Below are positions 34,692 through 43,729 of a DNA stretch of 64,000 nt, piece by piece. The notes beneath the pieces were generated by a model. The model was not told the DNA's origin. It saw only the letters and a program-made list of their open reading frames with translations, and made no database searches. Within the stretch, counting starts at the first letter, position 1, and each line of letters opens with the position of its first letter. The position numbers were made by a program, and so were the translations under genes. The DNA is from Streptomyces olivaceoviridis (GTDB taxonomy: Bacteria; Actinomycetota; Actinomycetes; Streptomycetales; Streptomycetaceae): positions 124,001 through 188,000 of the forward strand of contig NZ_BMUI01000017.1 of assembly GCF_014650115.1 (NCBI RefSeq), read 5' to 3'.

Positions 34692-35913
34692 GCCTGAGTG
34701 CTTCCTGAGGAGTCTGCTCGCCCGCCAGCGCCGCCTGCACGGCGGTGTAGATCCCGGTCGCCGCCCGCGGCCACTCGACGCCGAGCTTGCCGGTACGGGA
34801 CCGGGTCCCCTCCACGCTCTTGACGAAGGCGGCCATCGACGGGACCTGCTCGGCGTACCGGGCCGCCACCGAGGAGCGGGAGGGCACGGTGTGGTACTGC
34901 TCGGCCAGGGCGAGCATGTTCGCGGAGTCGTTCAGACAGGCCAGGACCCGGGCGGCCTTCTGCCGCCGGGCCTCGGAGGAGTTCTGCGGGACGGTCCACA
35001 CCTCACCGCCGAGCGGGGTGACCAGGGTCTGACCCGGCCGGCGGACGGGGAGGGGTGCCACGCCCCAGTGCAGGTTCTTCGTCTTGTTCATCGCGGTCAT
35101 CCGCCAGGGACCGTTGACCATCATGGCCGTCTTGCCGGCGACGAACTGGTCGTGGACATCGGCCTGCGTCCAGTTCAGCACCGACTTCGACATGGACCCG
35201 CTCCTGACCAGGTCCACCCAGAGCTGGAGGGCCTGGGCGGCCTGCGGGGTGTCCAGCCGTGTCTCGTCCCCGCCGTTGGACCACAGGAAGGGCAGGAACT
35301 GCCAGGTGCCCTCGAAGGTGGCGTTGGCGTCCACGGCCATGCCGTAGCGGCCGGGCCGGGTGAGCTCGGCCGCGGCCGTCTTCAGCTCGTCCCAGGTCTT
35401 CGGCACGGCGACACCGGCCTCGGCGAGCATGTCCTTGTTGTAGAAGAGGGCGACCGTGCTGACCGTGGGCGCGAGCCCGTACACCTTCCCCCGGTAGGTG
35501 CCGGCCGACCGGATGCCCTCGGTGTAACCGGCGGCGTCGAGGCCGTACCGGTCCAGCGGGGTCAGCGCGCCGGTCCGCGCTATCTGCTGGAGGTCGGGGT
35601 TGTCGAGCATCAGCAGATCGGGCAGGGTCCGCGACGAGGCCTGCCGCAGCACCTGCGGGACCAGCGACGCCCCCGGCACGCTCCTGTGCTCGACGGTGAC
35701 ACCGGCGGCCTTGCCGCAGGCGGTGAGCCGCTCGCCCCACTGGGCGTGCTCGGTCGCGTCGGTGTAGTAGTCGAGGGCGGTGATGGACGTCACCTTGCCG
35801 TCGGCGGATCCGGAGCCGGTTCCGCCACCGCACCCGGTGGCGGCCAGTACCAGGGCAACGGTTCCGAGGAGGGCGGTGATCCGCCGTGCCGACGGTCTGG
35901 CCGCTGAGTTCAT
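34663..35913 (-). CDS. Extracellular sugar-binding lipoprotein (SBP family 1)
   Basis: A 416-residue solute-binding protein. The N-terminus has a lipoprotein signal: RRITALLGTVALVLAATGC, with the lipid-attached Cys at about residue 28, then a Gly/Ser-rich linker. The mature domain has YYTDATEHAQWGERLTACGKAAGVTVE, VYGLAPTVSTVALFYNKDMLAEAGVAVPKTWDEL and PFLWSNGGDE, all typical of family 1 oligosaccharide binders. First gene of the ABC operon. The upstream region (35935-36008) carries three TACCGG motifs, two of them as an identical 9-mer, which may be operator sites. No LacI-type regulator is next to the operon. Sugar specificity cannot be told. Confidence 0.93.
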   Translation of the reverse strand: MNSAARPSARRITALLGTVALVLAATGCGGGTGSGSADGKVTSITALDYYTDATEHAQWGERLTACGKAAGVTVEHRSVPGASLVPQVLRQASSRTLPDLLMLDNPDLQQIARTGALTPLDRYGLDAAGYTEGIRSAGTYRGKVYGLAPTVSTVALFYNKDMLAEAGVAVPKTWDELKTAAAELTRPGRYGMAVDANATFEGTWQFLPFLWSNGGDETRLDTPQAAQALQLWVDLVRSGSMSKSVLNWTQADVHDQFVAGKTAMMVNGPWRMTAMNKTKNLHWGVAPLPVRRPGQTLVTPLGGEVWTVPQNSSEARRQKAARVLACLNDSANMLALAEQYHTVPSRSSVAARYAEQVPSMAAFVKSVEGTRSRTGKLGVEWPRAATGIYTAVQAALAGEQTPQEALRHAQRIATGS

Positions 35914-35934
35914 GGGGTGGTGCCTTCCGTTGCT

Positions 35935-36008
35935 GGTACCGGACCGACCCGGGTTCGGGTGAGTTGGTCCATACCGGCATGTTCCGGTCCGAGCAGGGAT
36001 GGTACCGG
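35935..36008. promoter_or_regulatory. Repeated TACCGG motifs upstream of the sugar ABC operon
   Basis: TACCGG occurs at 35937, 35972 and 36003 (35 and 31 bases apart, about three helical turns). The 9-mer ggtaccgga is repeated exactly at 35935 and 36001. The middle copy is part of an inverted repeat ACCGG-N6-CCGGT (35973-35988). Probably a multi-site operator for a sugar regulator; no regulator identified. Confidence 0.45.
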
Positions 36009-36045
36009 AAACAAACGATCGGAAGATCAGCGGATGATCCGGACG

Positions 36046-36789
36046 TCAGTACAGGGCTCCGTGGTCACCGCACTGGCCCGCCGCTTCCCGGATCATCGCC
36101 GCCACGGCGTCCGGCCGTGACAGGAGCACGGCGTGCGAACCGTCCACGACGCGTTCGGTGGCCGCCATGCGCTGGGCCATGAAGCGCTGGGCGGTCGGGC
36201 TGAGCATCCGGTCGGCGGCGGCGATGGCGTACCAGGACCGCTTGCGGGCCCAGGCGGGCGGTCCCGACCTCGCGGTCAGCGCGCCCCGCGCGATCGGGCG
36301 CTGCGACACGGACAGCACGCTGCCGACCCGGGGCGCCAGATCGGTGGCGTACACGTCGAGGAAGCGTTCGCGCCGGATGTACAGCTCGCTGTCCGGGTCC
36401 CCGGGAGACCGCGTGGGAAGCCCGGCGGCGACGGTCGGATCCGGCCCCGGCATGGGGGAGAAGCGGCTCGTGACATCCAGCAGTGACTCGCCGGCGTCCA
36501 GCCCGAACCCCGCGACGTAGCACAGCGCCACGACGTTGTCGGCGTCGGCGGCGGTGATGACCGCGCCCCCGTAGCCGTGGCCGGCCAGCACGACCGGGGT
36601 GCCGATCTGGCCCACCACGCTCCTGACGTAGGCGGCGTCGTGCGCGAGACCGCGTAGCGGGTTCGCCGGCGCGTACACCGTCAGCCCGGCGGCGTGCAGA
36701 TGCCGGATGACCCCCGCCCACGACGAGGCGTCGGCGAACGCCCCGTGCACGAGCACGACGGTCGGCGGTAAGGGCTTGCGTCCGGGCAC
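36046..36789 (-). CDS. Alpha/beta hydrolase with a TTA codon
   Basis: A 247-residue alpha/beta hydrolase: PPTVVLVHGAFADASSW near the N-terminus contains the oxyanion-hole HG, and the nucleophile elbow appears as LAGHGYGGAVI, with Gly where Ser is normally found (GHSYGG), so the catalytic Ser seems replaced. The distal His lies in VVDGSHAVLLSRPDAV. Either it is inactive as an esterase or works differently. GTG 36789 is preceded by GGAGGTCACCGAG; ATG 36849 has no site. Codon 7 (36769-36771, minus strand) is TTA, implying bldA dependence. Transcribed with or just after the LAL regulator (84 bases). Confidence 0.82.
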   Translation of the reverse strand: MPGRKPLPPTVVLVHGAFADASSWAGVIRHLHAAGLTVYAPANPLRGLAHDAAYVRSVVGQIGTPVVLAGHGYGGAVITAADADNVVALCYVAGFGLDAGESLLDVTSRFSPMPGPDPTVAAGLPTRSPGDPDSELYIRRERFLDVYATDLAPRVGSVLSVSQRPIARGALTARSGPPAWARKRSWYAIAAADRMLSPTAQRFMAQRMAATERVVDGSHAVLLSRPDAVAAMIREAAGQCGDHGALY

Positions 36790-36872
36790 CTCGGTGACCT
36801 CCGGTGAGTGGGGGGTCTCCAGCCAAGCCCATCCAGGTCCCGCCGGCATCGCGCGAACGTACCAGGAACCGC

Positions 36873-39620
36873 TCACTCGTCGGGCAAGGCCATGACCAGG
36901 TTGGCCAGCTGGACCCGGGAGTTGATCGACAGCTTGCGGAAGGCGGACGTCAGGTGCGTGTTGACGGTGTGCGGGGAGACGACCAGCAGCTCGGCGGCCG
37001 TACGGTTGCTGTGTCCCTCGGCGATCAGCCGCGCGACCTTCTTCTCCGAGACGGTCAGGGCCTCCCAGCCCTGGACGGGGCGCTGCCCGTCCGTCGCCCG
37101 CCGTCCGCCGGCCCCGGCACGCCGCAGATCGCGCTGGACATGGGCCGCCGCGGCGTGCGCGCCCGACGCGGCGAACGCGGCCTGGGCGTCGGTCAATGCC
37201 GCCACGGCCTCGGTCCGCCGACCCGTCGCCAGGAGCGCCCGTCCGAGGTCGGCGGAGGCCGCCGCCCGGACCAGCGGGCGCGGGCTTCGCCTGAGCAGGG
37301 CGACGGAGCGTTCCAGCAGGACCGGGTCGTCGCACACCAGCCCGCGGGCGCGCGCCGCCAGCCCCGTGGCGGTGGGCACCGCCGGATTGCGCGCGGCGTG
37401 GGCCTCGGCCTGGGCGGCCAGGTCCTCGGCGAGTGCGCGGTCCGCGCCGCGCAGGGCCACGCGGATCGCGGTGCCGACCCATGTGCGCAGCAGCCGCCAG
37501 CGCAGGAAGGGCCCCTCCCGCTGCACCTGCCGGACCCGGTCGACAGCCCGTCCGGCGTCCCCGTCGACCTCGGCATGGACCGCTTCCAGGAAGCGCACCG
37601 CGGCCGTGTTGCCCGGGTTCGGCTTGACCGCCAGCCGCTCCCGTGCCTCGGCCAGGTGCTGCCGCGCGGCCTCCCGGTCACCGCGCAGCAGGGCGATCCG
37701 GGAGCGGATCACCCGGCCGTTCACCTGCTGGACGTGCGCCTGTACCTCGTCCTCCAGGCGCTCCATCGTCACGAAGTCGGCCTCCGCGTCGTCCAGCCGG
37801 CCCAGCTCCAGGTGCTGCTGTCCCTGTGCCCATAGCAGCATCCCCTCACGGATCCCGCCGGACTCGTCCGCGGCCTTCGCCAGCAGCCGCTCGCTGGTGA
37901 CGAAGTCGTCCATGTGCTGGTACGCGACGATCTCCTCGGGGAAGAAGGTGGGGTCGACGGCGCTGAGCGCGGTGAAGCGTTCCAGCGCGAGGGCGTTCTC
38001 CCCCGCGTTGAGCGCGATCTCCCCGAGCGCGAACAGGGCCTGGACATGGGCCTCCCGGTCGCCGGTCGCGACGGCGGCACGCAGCGCGTCCTCGCCGGCC
38101 TGCCGCGCCGGTGCCAGGTCGTGCGCCCGGGACAGCGCCAGCGCGCGCAGGCCGGCGAGCCGCGCCTCCACCTCCGGGGCCGCGCCGCCGACCGCGAGCG
38201 CCGCCTCGGCCCGGCGGCGCAGCTCGTCGGCGAGGTCCAGGTTCCACAGCGTGCCGCCGAGGGCGGCGTGGAGCCGGCCGAACGTCTCTATCGGCGGCCG
38301 GTAGGCCAGCAGCCGGTCCCCGGTCGCGAGCGCCTCCCGGTTCCGGCCGGCCCGGGTCAGGGACACGATCGCCTGCTCACCCACGGCGAACCACAACGGG
38401 CGTGCCACCGGCACCAGGGCCAGCGCGCGCGTCATCAGGTCGCCGGCGAGGCCCGGCGTGACCGGCAGCACGTCGGCGGCGGCGCGCCTGAGCAGCGCCA
38501 CCGCCTCCTCGTCTCCCGGCTGGGCGCCCCTGAGGATGTGCGACACCACGTCGATCGGCTGGTGGCCCGCGGTGACGAGCCGGCTCGCGGCCTCCCGGTG
38601 CAGCACCTTCCGGGCCGAGGGCGGGATGTCCACGTAGACCGCCTGGCGCAGCAGGTCGTGCCGGAAGACGAGCCGGTCGCCGTCGTCGTCCAGGAGTCCC
38701 GCGCGCACGGCCTCCTCCAGCGCCGGGAGCAGCGCGACGGACGGCCGGCCGCAGAGCGCGGCGGCGTCCTGGAAGCCGAAACGGCGGCCCAGCACCGATC
38801 CCATCTGAAGGAAGCGCAGTGTGTCGGGGTGCAGCGAGCCGAGCCTGCCGCGGACGCCCACCACCAGCCCCGGGGGCACGGGCTCACCGGAGGCGTCGGT
38901 GGTCCGCAGCCCCGCGAGCATCTCGACGGCCAGGAACGGGTTCCCGCCCGCTCCGGCGAGCAACTCGCGCACCCGCTCGTCGACGGCCGCCCCCAGGGTG
39001 TCACCGGCCAGCTGGCCGATGGCCGCGCCGGACAGCGGGCCCAGGGACAGGGTGCGCACCGGGAGCTCGTCCGCCACGGCCGCGACGATCTCCTCCGCCG
39101 GGCCGCCGACGCCCTGCCGCTCGGTCAGCAGCCACAGCACGGGTGAGGTCCGCAGACGGCTGGGCAACTGCTTCAGGGCGAACCGGCTGAGCGGGTCGGC
39201 CCACTGGACGTCGTCCAGGGCGATCAGCACCGGCGCGCCGCCGGCCCGTTCCTCGATCGCCTCCGCGAGCCGCTCCACCAGCCAGATCCGCTGGTCGTGC
39301 CGGTGGGCGAGGTCGACCAGCGCGTCGCCGGACAGCAGCGGCCGGTCACCGTGCAGGACGCAGGTCGCCAACGACGACAGCGGCACGAGGTGGTGCGACT
39401 CGTCGGCCTTGCCGAGACCGACGGAGAACCCCGCCGCCTCCGCGCCGGCGACGACTTCGGTGAGGAGCGTGGTCTTGCCGATGCCCGGTTCCCCGCGGAG
39501 CACGGCGAGCGCGCCGCTGCCCGTGCGGGCCACCGCGTCGATCAGCGTCCGCAGCACTTCCAGTTCGGGCTCCCGGCCGCGCAGACCGCTGCGCGACAGC
39601 GGTCCGCCTGACCCCGCCAC
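36873..39620 (-). CDS. LuxR family regulator, large ATP-binding (LAL) type
   Basis: A 915-residue LAL regulator. The N-terminal AAA domain has LRGREPELEVL, Walker A LRGEPGIGKTTLL near residue 43, and Walker B PVLIALDDVQWADP near residue 131. A long helical TPR-like middle (about 380-840) follows, and the C-terminus is a LuxR helix-turn-helix: LTVSEKKVARLIAEGHSNRTAAELLVVSPHTVNTHLTSAFRKL. LALs (MalT-like) activate transcription upon binding an inducer and ATP, often in secondary metabolite clusters. The alpha/beta hydrolase is its immediate downstream neighbour. ATG 39620 has a modest site (AGGAGGGG further upstream). Inverted repeat CACTATG...CATAGTG (39669-39702) lies in its promoter region. 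Targets unknown. Confidence 0.93.
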   Translation of the reverse strand: MAGSGGPLSRSGLRGREPELEVLRTLIDAVARTGSGALAVLRGEPGIGKTTLLTEVVAGAEAAGFSVGLGKADESHHLVPLSSLATCVLHGDRPLLSGDALVDLAHRHDQRIWLVERLAEAIEERAGGAPVLIALDDVQWADPLSRFALKQLPSRLRTSPVLWLLTERQGVGGPAEEIVAAVADELPVRTLSLGPLSGAAIGQLAGDTLGAAVDERVRELLAGAGGNPFLAVEMLAGLRTTDASGEPVPPGLVVGVRGRLGSLHPDTLRFLQMGSVLGRRFGFQDAAALCGRPSVALLPALEEAVRAGLLDDDGDRLVFRHDLLRQAVYVDIPPSARKVLHREAASRLVTAGHQPIDVVSHILRGAQPGDEEAVALLRRAAADVLPVTPGLAGDLMTRALALVPVARPLWFAVGEQAIVSLTRAGRNREALATGDRLLAYRPPIETFGRLHAALGGTLWNLDLADELRRRAEAALAVGGAAPEVEARLAGLRALALSRAHDLAPARQAGEDALRAAVATGDREAHVQALFALGEIALNAGENALALERFTALSAVDPTFFPEEIVAYQHMDDFVTSERLLAKAADESGGIREGMLLWAQGQQHLELGRLDDAEADFVTMERLEDEVQAHVQQVNGRVIRSRIALLRGDREAARQHLAEARERLAVKPNPGNTAAVRFLEAVHAEVDGDAGRAVDRVRQVQREGPFLRWRLLRTWVGTAIRVALRGADRALAEDLAAQAEAHAARNPAVPTATGLAARARGLVCDDPVLLERSVALLRRSPRPLVRAAASADLGRALLATGRRTEAVAALTDAQAAFAASGAHAAAAHVQRDLRRAGAGGRRATDGQRPVQGWEALTVSEKKVARLIAEGHSNRTAAELLVVSPHTVNTHLTSAFRKLSINSRVQLANLVMALPDE

Positions 39621-39668
39621 CTAGGCCCCTCCTGTCCGCACGCGCCGGTCAGGCCGGCGCCCCGGGGC

Positions 39669-39702
39669 CACTATGACAAAAACGGCAGCTCAGCGCATAG
39701 TG
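39669..39702. promoter_or_regulatory. Inverted repeat upstream of the LAL regulator gene
   Basis: CACTATG at 39669-39675 and CATAGTG at 39696-39702 form a perfect 7-bp inverted repeat with 20 bases between. On the minus strand CATAGT could be the -10 of the LAL promoter, so the arms could bind a regulator or the LAL itself. Confidence 0.4.
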
Positions 39703-39748
39703 AGGAACGCGATGCGTGACCCGGCTCGTGCGACGCGGCCGGTCCGGC

Positions 39749-40813
39749 TCATGCCGACGCGACTCGTCCGAGCGACAGCGAAGCGGGGATCGCGGCCGTC
39801 CCGCCCCGGAACGAAGCGGACCACTCACGCCGGGCGGAGGCGCGCCACGCGGCGGGGGAGATCCCGTAGGCGGCCCGGAACACCCGGCTGAAGTGGGAGG
39901 CGCTGGTGAACCCCCAGCGGTGCGCCACCGCGGCGACGGTCAGCTCCGCCGACTCCCGGCGGGCCAGGTCGCGACGGCAGTGCTCCAGCCGGCGTTGCTG
40001 GATCCACCGGCTGACGGTGATGTCCTCCAGCTCGAACAGCTTGTGCAGATAGCGCACGGAGATGTGGTGGGCCCGGGCGATGGAGTCCGGCGACAGGTCC
40101 GGGTGCGCGAGGTGCCGGTCGATGTACGCCCGGATCCGCACCAGCGACATCCGGGCCCCGCTCGCCGAGTCCTCGGTTCCCCTGCCGAGCCGCTCCTCGG
40201 CCAGGGTCTGCACCAGGTCCACCACGTTGCGGGCGATCAGCTCGCCCGTCCGCTGCGGATACGTCGCCGCACTGTCCACGAGCCGGGACAGGAGAGGCGT
40301 CAGCAGGCCGCCGACCGCCGACTCGGAGCCGAGCGGAGCCGCCGTGATCTGCCGCAGCTCCGACTCGCTCAGCCCCAGCACCTCCCGGGGCAGCACGAGG
40401 GACTTCGTCAGGAAGCGCTCCGGGAGCGTCAGCTGGACGGGCCGCGCCATGTCGTAGACGAAGAGCTGCCCCGGCCGCACGTAGGCCTCACGGTCGTCCT
40501 GTTCGATGCGGGCGACGCCTGCGCAGAGCAGCTTCACCACCACGTAGTCGTCGTTGTCGCTCCCCGCGATGAGCCGTCGGGTGCGCCGTGCCCGCTGCGG
40601 ATCGCCTTCCACGGCCACGGTCTGCATCGGGCCCAGCGGCGACGTACGGATCGTGCCGCAGTCGACCTCGTCGGGAACGCCCATGTCCACGGCGCCGAAC
40701 GTCTGGGACAGGGCCTCGCGCCAGTACGCCCGGCGCCGGTGCGTGGGAACCGTCTTCGTGCTGAGGAGGGTGCCTGAGGTCCCGGGGTCCGGTGTCGATG
40801 GATCCGACGACAT
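39749..40813 (-). CDS. AraC family transcriptional regulator
   Basis: A 354-residue regulator with an AraC_binding_2-like N-terminal half (RRRAYWREALSQTFGAVDM..., PGQLFVYDMARPVQLTLPE) and a C-terminal AraC helix-turn-helix pair (SPDSIARAHHISVRYLHKLFELEDITVSRWIQQRRLEHCRRDLARRES, VAHRWGFTSASHFSRVFRAAYGISPAAWRA). ATG 40813 lies after AAGGGCGGAG; an upstream ATG at 40879 lacks a site. It is a close relative of the second AraC protein in the window (60927-61910). The divergent-side region holds a 7-bp inverted repeat around 40831-40854. Target genes unknown; the NmrA-like gene upstream on the same strand is a candidate. Confidence 0.9.
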   Translation of the reverse strand: MSSDPSTPDPGTSGTLLSTKTVPTHRRRAYWREALSQTFGAVDMGVPDEVDCGTIRTSPLGPMQTVAVEGDPQRARRTRRLIAGSDNDDYVVVKLLCAGVARIEQDDREAYVRPGQLFVYDMARPVQLTLPERFLTKSLVLPREVLGLSESELRQITAAPLGSESAVGGLLTPLLSRLVDSAATYPQRTGELIARNVVDLVQTLAEERLGRGTEDSASGARMSLVRIRAYIDRHLAHPDLSPDSIARAHHISVRYLHKLFELEDITVSRWIQQRRLEHCRRDLARRESAELTVAAVAHRWGFTSASHFSRVFRAAYGISPAAWRASARREWSASFRGGTAAIPASLSLGRVASA

Positions 40814-40930
40814 GATCTCCGCCCTTCGGCCGCTGCGCTTTCGATAACGCAGCGTGCCAGGGCGGCCGGGTGACCACATCGCGTGAACGCGTGAGACCAG
40901 TGGTACTGGGCGGGGGACCGAGCGGTTCCG

Positions 40931-41002
40931 CCCCGGACCGGCCGGGGGGAACCGCCTTGGACCGGCCAGGGGGAACCGCCTTGGACCGGCCGGGGCGGTT
41001 CC
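40931..41002. repeat. 24-bp tandem repeat
   Basis: Three 24-base units (40931-40954, 40955-40978, 40979-41002), the middle reading ccttggaccggccaggggga plus accg. Unit 3 diverges at its last bases. They lie between the AraC and NmrA-like genes, in non-coding DNA. Confidence 0.7.
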
Positions 41003-41055
41003 GTCCTGCGCCGGCGGGAGCGGTTCCGCCGTGGACCGGTCTCAGGACGGCCGGT

Positions 41056-41907
41056 TCAGCGGGCCCCCGCCCAGGTGCGCCGTGCCCACTCCGCGAAGGG
41101 GGTCCAGCGGATCTGCGGGTGGGCGGCGTGCAGTGCGGGGATGTCGACGCGGTAGCCCGGTCCGTTCAGGAACGCCCACATCGCGTGCATGTCCGGATTG
41201 CGGATCGCCGCCAGCGGGACCTGCTCGTGCCGGACCTCCCGCCCGAGCGCCGCGCCGAGCGCGGCGGCCATCTGGGCGGGAGTGGGGGCGTCGCCGGCCA
41301 GCTCGATGCGCCGCCCGGTGTAGGGAGCGGGGTCGAGCAGCACCTCCGCCGCGAACGCGCCGAGGTCCGGACGGGCGAGCTGCTGCAACGGCCGGTCGGG
41401 CGGCAGCGGCAGATCGAGGACGCCCTCCAGGACGCGGTCCGCTCCGCCCAGCGCGTTGTCGAAGAAGTAGGTCGGCCCCAGGATCGTGTACGGCACGTCG
41501 CCGGCGGTGAGCTCCGCCTCGATGCGTGCCTTGCTCTCGAAGTGCGGCACCCCGCTGTCCTGGTCGGCCCCCGCCACGGAGCTGAACACGAGATGCGGAA
41601 CGCGCTTGTCCCGCGCGGCGGCGAGGATGGCCCGCCCCTGCTCCACCTCCGCGTCGACTCCGGCCTCGAAGGGAGTGGTGAACGCGAAGACAGCCGCGAC
41701 CCCGCTCATCGCCGAGGCCATCGACTCACGGTCGCTCAGCGATCCCGCCACCACCTCGACGCCCCGCGCGGACAGTTCCCGGGCGGATCTCCGGCCCGGG
41801 TCACGCACCAGCGCACGGACCCGCGCCCGGCGGCCCAGCAGCGCGTCGGTCACCGCCCCGCCCTGCCCGCCGGTCGCCGCGAGCACCAGAACCGGTTGGT
41901 CGGTCAT
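41056..41907 (-). CDS. NmrA-like NAD(P)-binding protein
   Basis: A 283-residue atypical SDR of the NmrA/HSCARG group: VLVLAATGGQGGAVTDALLGRRARVRALVRDP is the NAD(P) loop, then VEVVAGSLSDRESMASAMSGVAAVFAF, HLVFSSVAGADQDSGVPHFESK, and a YxxxK-less catalytic region. Proteins of this type sense NADP/NADPH ratio or act as reductases; the sequence does not decide. ATG 41907 is preceded by an excellent site, AGAAGGAGATCTTCG. It is separated from the cydABDC operon by 91 bases but points the same way, so could be transcribed after cydC. Confidence 0.88.
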   Translation of the reverse strand: MTDQPVLVLAATGGQGGAVTDALLGRRARVRALVRDPGRRSARELSARGVEVVAGSLSDRESMASAMSGVAAVFAFTTPFEAGVDAEVEQGRAILAAARDKRVPHLVFSSVAGADQDSGVPHFESKARIEAELTAGDVPYTILGPTYFFDNALGGADRVLEGVLDLPLPPDRPLQQLARPDLGAFAAEVLLDPAPYTGRRIELAGDAPTPAQMAAALGAALGREVRHEQVPLAAIRNPDMHAMWAFLNGPGYRVDIPALHAAHPQIRWTPFAEWARRTWAGAR

Positions 41908-41998
41908 CGAAGATCTCCTTCTCTCGTATGCGGTGTTGGGCGCCGCCCGGAATGCGTCGCCCCCTCGTAACCTTCCACCTAGGCCGTCGTACCCGGCG

Positions 41999-43729
41999 TC
42001 ATGGCACGCGGGTGGCCGCGGCCGGCACCGACGGCGCCACGGCGGCGAGGTCGTCCCCGAGGCGGACGACCTCGGTGGGCGGTCGTTCCAGCAGGTCGAC
42101 GTCCTGGTCCTGGAGCGCGATCACCAGCGCGGTGTCGGGCAGCGCCCGGGGCAGCCCGGCCAGCAGTGCCTGGGCGGCGGGGCGGTCCAGACCGGCGACG
42201 GGTTCGTCCAGGAGCAGGACCGGGGGACGTCTCAGCACGGCCCGCGCGATGGCGAGGCGCCTGCGCTGGCCCTGGGACAGCAGGCGCCCGCCGGGGCCCA
42301 CCGGGGCGTCGAGCGGCAGGGCCGACAGGCCGACCACGTCCAGTGCGGCCTCCAGGGCGGTGGGGCCGGCCGAGGGGGCCGCCTGCCGCAGATTGGCCGC
42401 CACCGTGTCGTCGGCCAGCCAGTCGTCGGCCTCCACGAGGGTGACCGTCCCGGCGACGGTTCCGGCCGGCAGCCGGTGCACCGGGGTGCCGTCGAGGAAC
42501 ACCGTGCCGGCGGGGGCCGGCAGCCGCCCGGCGAGCCGGCCGAGCAGCGTCGACTTGCCGCTGCCGTTGGGGCCGGTGATCAGCGTCAGGCCGGGGCCCG
42601 ACAGGGTCGTGGTCAGGGTCGCGGAGGAGCCGAGCAGGGGCAGGCCGGACGCCTCCACGGAGCGGGCTCCGTCAAGGGCGGCGACACGCCGCGGCCACCG
42701 GTCCCAGGTCTGGTCCCCGGGCCGCACCGCGCTCCCGTCCCCGGGCCGCTCCGCGCTCTGGTCCCCGGGCCGCTCGTCCGCCGCGAGCGGTGCGAGGCGG
42801 TCGGCGGCGTCTTTGGCCGCGGCCAGGTGCTGGAGCAGCCGGGGCAGTCGCTCCAGCAGTTCCCAGCCAGCGGCCAGCAGCAGCACCTCGCCCACCACGA
42901 CGGCGACCGGCTGGGCCGGGGCCGCGCCCAGGGCGATCACCAGTACCACCGCCTGTCCCACGGCGGCCAGGAGGCGCAGGCTCAGCCGGCCGAGCCGTTC
43001 GGCCCGGGCGGCAGCCCACTCGGCGGACTCGACGGCCGTCACGGCGGTCGCCGCCGCCCGCCGCGCCTCGGGAACGGCGTCCAGACAGCGCAGTTCGTCG
43101 AAGGAGGCCCGGCTGCCGAGCAGCACGGTACGCAGTGCCGCCCTGGCCTCGGCGGCGGTGGCAAGCTGGGCCCGCGACCGCCGGTGGGCGCGCCGGGCGC
43201 ACCAGAGGCCGGCCGCCCAGACGACCAGTTCGGCCAGCCCCAGCCGGGGCGTCGCCGCCAGCAGCAGGATCTCCACCAGGCACGCGGTGATGACCGCCGC
43301 CCCCAGCGGCGCGCAGACGTTCGCGGGCAGGCCCGCCACCGTCTCCACGTCGGTGGTGAGCCGGGTGAGCAGCGTCCCGTCGCGCTGCGCGCGCAGTTCC
43401 CGCGCGGTGAGCCGGGCCGCACCCCGGGCCGACCGGGCGCGCAGGGCCACCTGGGCGGAGAGCAGGGCCCGGTGGCTGGCCAGGCGTTCCAGGTACCGCA
43501 GTCCGGTACGGCCCAGGGCCAGCGCCCGCACGGCACCGGACGGGTACATCCACGACCAGGTGGTGTCGGCCTGGAGCGTCACCACGGCGCAGGTCGTCAG
43601 GAACCACCCGGAGACGCCCAGCAGCGCGGCACCGGCGAGTTCGCCCGCGGTCGCCAGCAGCATGCCGGTGACCAGGGCCCGGAGCGGGACGGCCGTCCGC
43701 AGCAGCCGCCAGGCACGGTTCGGCCTCAT
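41999..43729 (-). CDS. cydC: Thiol reductant ABC exporter subunit CydC
   Basis: A 576-residue half-transporter with an N-terminal six-helix membrane domain (about 1-310) and a C-terminal ATPase (Walker A ITGPNGSGKSTLLG near residue 396, signature LLSQGQRRRLAIARA). With CydD it exports glutathione/cysteine-type thiols needed for bd oxidase assembly. A linker between the domains has three units of a 24-base DNA repeat (42710-42780), coding for (E/V)RPGD-(Q/G)-S/T. The start (ATG 43729) overlaps the cydD stop by 4 bases (ATGA). Unlike in S. coelicolor, where CydCD is a single fused protein as I recall, the two are separate here. Confidence 0.9.
   Translation of the reverse strand: MRPNRAWRLLRTAVPLRALVTGMLLATAGELAGAALLGVSGWFLTTCAVVTLQADTTWSWMYPSGAVRALALGRTGLRYLERLASHRALLSAQVALRARSARGAARLTARELRAQRDGTLLTRLTTDVETVAGLPANVCAPLGAAVITACLVEILLLAATPRLGLAELVVWAAGLWCARRAHRRSRAQLATAAEARAALRTVLLGSRASFDELRCLDAVPEARRAAATAVTAVESAEWAAARAERLGRLSLRLLAAVGQAVVLVIALGAAPAQPVAVVVGEVLLLAAGWELLERLPRLLQHLAAAKDAADRLAPLAADERPGDQSAERPGDGSAVRPGDQTWDRWPRRVAALDGARSVEASGLPLLGSSATLTTTLSGPGLTLITGPNGSGKSTLLGRLAGRLPAPAGTVFLDGTPVHRLPAGTVAGTVTLVEADDWLADDTVAANLRQAAPSAGPTALEAALDVVGLSALPLDAPVGPGGRLLSQGQRRRLAIARAVLRRPPVLLLDEPVAGLDRPAAQALLAGLPRALPDTALVIALQDQDVDLLERPPTEVVRLGDDLAAVAPSVPAAATRVP
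42710..42780. repeat. 24-bp in-frame repeat in cydC linker
   Basis: Three units (42710-42733, 42734-42757, 42758-42780) with core tccccgggccgc encode the RPGD motifs of the CydC linker. Copy number probably varies without disrupting frame. Confidence 0.75.
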
